This document shows, piece after piece, positions 7,918-9,663 of a stretch of 9,663 nt of DNA (positions are counted from its first letter, which is position 1; the number at the start of each line of letters is the position of its first letter). Source of the DNA: Bacteroidales bacterium (GTDB lineage: Bacteria; Bacteroidota; Bacteroidia; Bacteroidales; JAOZQN01); contig JAOZTW010000148.1 of NCBI GenBank assembly GCA_029938985.1, positions 1 to 9,663 on the forward strand. The letters are read 5' to 3'. The notes beneath the pieces are model-generated. The model worked only from the letters and a program-made list of their open reading frames with translations, made no database searches and was not told the origin of the DNA. A program made the translations under genes and the position numbers.

Positions 7918-7945
7918 TTTTTGCATTATTTGTGAAACATGCCAA
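7895..7945. terminator. Long stem-loop after the lipoprotein gene, possible terminator
   Basis: A 16-base arm (7895-7910, TTGGCATATTTCACAA) pairs with 7930-7945 (TTGTGAAACATGCCAA) with a single A-C mismatch and a 19-base loop. It begins about 20 bp past the lipoprotein stop codon. On the minus strand it is followed by T-rich but interrupted sequence, so it is a weak intrinsic terminator or an mRNA-stabilising hairpin. Alternatively it is a DNA operator for the next gene, since the candidate promoter overlaps it. Confidence 0.6.
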
Positions 7946-7964
7946 AACAGGAAATTATTGTAAT

Positions 7965-9278
7965 CTATAAACTTGCAATTACTTCTTCTAATTCATCAAC
8001 AGAATTTAATACTGTTTCTGACTCATTTAGAATAAATTTGTGTTCTTTTTTTGCACCATCTACCGAGGCTTTAAAATCTTTGGCGTTTAATGTTGCAACT
8101 TTTCCTCCTGGTAAAATTGCAAGTAATTTATTATCCTCTGTTTTTAAAAAATTAAAACGTTTAAAAGTATATTCTGTGTATTGTATTACAACTGAATTAT
8201 TTGCTGTAATTAAAAATACGGATAAGTTTTCTACATCGTATAATTTTCCACCATTGTCAATAGAAAAACTTGCCATTATTTTTGTGCTTAGCGGAGATTT
8301 ATATACTCTATCGTAGTTATACATTCCCATTTCCGATATTCTTTTAGTTCGTTTTACAGGAGCATTTGCATTTGTTGAACTATTTTCTTTATAAACATTT
8401 AAAGCATCTTGATAATTTTTTTCAGAAAAAGCAGGTGCCACCATTAATTTGTGTGTTTTGTTGCCAGTAGTAATTTCTAATAAATAATTTCCTTTGTCTG
8501 CTTTTTTCAGTTTTGATTTTGTAACTTTTTTAGAAAAAATTCCACCTACCTCTTGGGGTGTTTTTTCTCCCATATATTTCCATATAATATTTTTATAAAC
8601 TTTCAATTCTGGAAATAAATTATAGTCAGCTTTAATCTGAATTACAATATCGTTAAGTTGGTCTAATTTAGTTGGTTTTAAAGCATTAAATTCAACATCA
8701 TTAGTTTCTTCTTTTTTTGCTTGAGAATTACTTTTGTAATCCCATGTTCCGCCTTGGTCGTCATTATATTGATAAAAACCATAATTTCCTGATGTGCGAG
8801 AACCAAAAGTAACACTAATTTCTTTTCCCTCTTTCAAAAACAATTCTTTTCCATTTCCAAATGCAGCTATTTCAAACATACCAGCTGTTTGAAAATCATT
8901 AGAAACTCCAGCACTATCATAACGCATATTTACTTGTGAGCTAATTATTTCGGCTGGCGATACAATTTCTCTGTATTTTACAGTTGCCTCGCCTTTAAAA
9001 TGAGTACCATCCTCATATTCAAAAGCATTGGCTGGAATAGAAATTTCGCTGTTGTCTTCATAAACAAGTAGTTTGTCTTCGGCATTACTAACTTGATAGG
9101 TTTTAAACTCAACATCAATATCAAGTTTTGTAGATTCTATCTTTGTTTTTTCTACTTCGCTTGTACTTTTGGTGTCAACATTGCTATCTTCTTCTTTTTG
9201 ATTTGAGTTTGTATCTCCGCACGAATACAACACTGTAATAATTAGAATACTAAAAATAACTGAAATCAAATTTTTCAT
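7965..9278 (-). CDS. Conserved Bacteroidota-type lipoprotein with ZU5-like domain (437 aa)
   Basis: Role unknown. Residues 1-20 are a lipoprotein signal with lipobox L17-Y-S-C20, so C20 should be acylated. The linker at 21-55 is acidic and rich in S/T/N/K. G-D after the cysteine and the later acidic run (KEED, 28-31) leave surface export possible but unproven. Residues about 75-158 resemble a ZU5-like beta domain of Bacteroidota proteins: IPANAF (81-86), an FKGEATVKY strand, M-R-Y-D (118-121), then TAGMFEI (131-137) and a GKEISVTF strand. Residues about 205-300 form an alpha/beta middle part with IIWKYMG (231-237). The C-terminal domain (about 312-437) holds MGMYNYDR (317-324), matching the N-x-D-R motif I associate with this family, then IMASFSI and LLAILPGGKVATL. 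No catalytic residues are recognisable. ATG 9278 is required for the signal peptide; the stop is TAG. The two WG genes follow on the same strand, so co-expression is possible but a stem-loop intervenes. Confidence 0.9.
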   Translation of the reverse strand: MKNLISVIFSILIITVLYSCGDTNSNQKEEDSNVDTKSTSEVEKTKIESTKLDIDVEFKTYQVSNAEDKLLVYEDNSEISIPANAFEYEDGTHFKGEATVKYREIVSPAEIISSQVNMRYDSAGVSNDFQTAGMFEIAAFGNGKELFLKEGKEISVTFGSRTSGNYGFYQYNDDQGGTWDYKSNSQAKKEETNDVEFNALKPTKLDQLNDIVIQIKADYNLFPELKVYKNIIWKYMGEKTPQEVGGIFSKKVTKSKLKKADKGNYLLEITTGNKTHKLMVAPAFSEKNYQDALNVYKENSSTNANAPVKRTKRISEMGMYNYDRVYKSPLSTKIMASFSIDNGGKLYDVENLSVFLITANNSVVIQYTEYTFKRFNFLKTEDNKLLAILPGGKVATLNAKDFKASVDGAKKEHKFILNESETVLNSVDELEEVIASL

Positions 9279-9333
9279 AATAATTTATTTAGGGTTAAAA
9301 ATTGTAATTAAATTAAAATATCTAATAAACAAT

Positions 9334-9480
9334 ACATGTTCTCAAGTTTAAACAACTGATATTCACAAAATATAAACATGTTTTCACAACAGAACACTTA
9401 AATTCAATAATTAATAAACGAACTATAACGATAATTATTATAAAAAGTTACAGTTTATGTGAAAAAATGGACATGTTTCA
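9334..9480. promoter_or_regulatory. Three ACATGTT boxes upstream of the lipoprotein gene
   Basis: ACATGTTCTCA (9334-9344), ACATGTTTTCAC (9376-9387) and ACATGTTTCA (9471-9480) share ACATGTT followed by a TCA within a few bases, all in the same orientation, starting 56, 98 and 193 bp from the ATG. ACATGT is itself palindromic. The stem-loop at 7895-7945 carries the related word CATGTTTCACAA on its minus strand. Direct repeats of this kind could be operator sites; no regulator gene is in the window. Confidence 0.4.
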
Positions 9481-9483
9481 TAT

Positions 9484-9499
9484 TGTAAAAAACTTTACA
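9484..9499. promoter_or_regulatory. Inverted repeat TGTAAA-AAAC-TTTACA
   Basis: Two perfect 6-bp arms are separated by 4 bp, about 205 bp upstream of the lipoprotein start and right after the third ACATGTT box. The shape is that of a dimeric regulator site, but a 6-bp inverted repeat is expected fairly often by chance in AT-rich DNA. Confidence 0.3.
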
Positions 9500-9560
9500 T
9501 TTTATTAGTGTATTAAGACTTAAGGCATATCAAAATAAATAATTAACCATTTAAGCGATG

Positions 9561-9610
9561 TTCTTTTGAATTTTATCTTCTTCAAAAAAATAAGCAAATA
9601 TCTTGATATT
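9561..9610. repeat. Right copy of the flanking direct repeat (50 bp)
   Basis: Identical over 50 bases to positions 1-50 and in the same orientation. The copy ends at 9610, again at the end of the AATATC-TT-GATATT inverted repeat (9597-9610). It overlaps the stop codon and last eight codons of the open frame that enters from the right edge. The distance between the copies is 9560 bp, enclosing all three complete genes. Confidence 0.9.
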
Positions 9611-9662
9611 CAGACCTCAAAAACTTCAATCTAAAATCAGAGCTATACACTTGATTGTTAAT
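9582..9662 (-). CDS. Possible C-terminal end of a gene entering from the right edge (26 aa)
   Basis: On the minus strand one frame is open from the window edge to a TGA at 9584-9582, giving 26 residues ending in Y-Q-D-I-C-L-F-F. The residues are mixed in composition (S, D, R, L, Y, V) rather than the N/K/I/F-only content of random AT-rich frames, which slightly favours a real gene. The other two minus frames are closed. A 26-codon opening can arise by chance, and the family is not recognised. The last eight sense codons and the stop lie inside the direct repeat, so any real gene has its 3' end duplicated at the left edge of the window. Confidence 0.35.
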   Translation of the reverse strand: MNNQVYSSDFRLKFLRSEYQDICLFF

Positions 9663-9663
9663 A

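Larger units (their letters stand above)
9279..9560. other. Upstream region of the lipoprotein gene, no gene
   Basis: This stretch is very AT-rich and has no open frame worth calling. It holds three ACATGTT boxes and one TGTAAA inverted repeat, described separately. I looked for TTTG, 19-bp gap, TAnnTTTG on the minus strand and found only poor matches, so the lipoprotein promoter is not placed. It ends at the right copy of the flanking direct repeat. Confidence 0.7.

Noticed and set aside
7554..8316. Plus-strand frames at 7554-7751, 7604-7792 and 7939-8316
   Set aside because: They are antisense to the WG signal-peptide region or to the lipoprotein C-terminus, whose coding is clear; no domain is recognisable.
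1..9663. A circular contig with overlapping ends as the explanation of the direct repeat
   Set aside because: A circularisation overlap should reach both ends; here the right copy stops 53 bp before the end and those 53 bp do not match the sequence following the left copy. Misassembly at a repeat is still possible.

Overview
The window is very AT-rich and looks like Bacteroidota DNA. Three things point there: signal peptides ending in an FSQ-type junction, a lipoprotein signal with a short lipobox, and starts preceded by A/T-rich sequence with no Shine-Dalgarno motif. All three complete genes lie on the minus strand, so the reading order is right to left: a lipoprotein gene (9278-7965), a giant WG-repeat gene (7851-4036), then a second giant WG-repeat gene (3702-91). 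All three products carry export signals, so this is a cell-envelope or secreted locus. No enzyme, transporter, transposase, integrase, RNA gene or CRISPR array was seen.

The two giant proteins (1271 and 1203 residues) are collinear paralogues made almost entirely of WG-type beta repeats. They share the same N-terminal non-repeat island, the same degenerate centre and the same C-terminal end. The DNA just after both stop codons is also alike, which points to duplication of a whole gene plus its 3' flank. The lipoprotein (437 residues) resembles a conserved Bacteroidota family with a ZU5-like beta domain and a C-terminal domain containing an N-x-D-R motif. Its function is unknown.

The intergenic DNA is rich in structure. 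Between the WG genes (3703-4035) there is a long imperfect palindrome with a terminator-like core, a pair of adjacent hairpins, and an 11-bp tandem array. Between the lipoprotein gene and the first WG gene there is a stem-loop with 16-bp arms (one mismatch) and, overlapping it, a candidate Bacteroidota promoter. Upstream of the lipoprotein gene, 9279-9560 holds three ACATGTT boxes and a TGTAAA-TTTACA inverted repeat.

The whole three-gene block is bracketed by an exact direct repeat of at least 50 bp (1-50 and 9561-9610). The right copy covers the end of a short open frame that runs in from the right edge. This arrangement resembles the 3'-end duplication left by a site-specific insertion, but the window holds no integrase, and an assembly or simple duplication origin is equally possible. 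How the genes cooperate is not shown by the sequence. The most that can be inferred is an exported, possibly surface-displayed, set of proteins.
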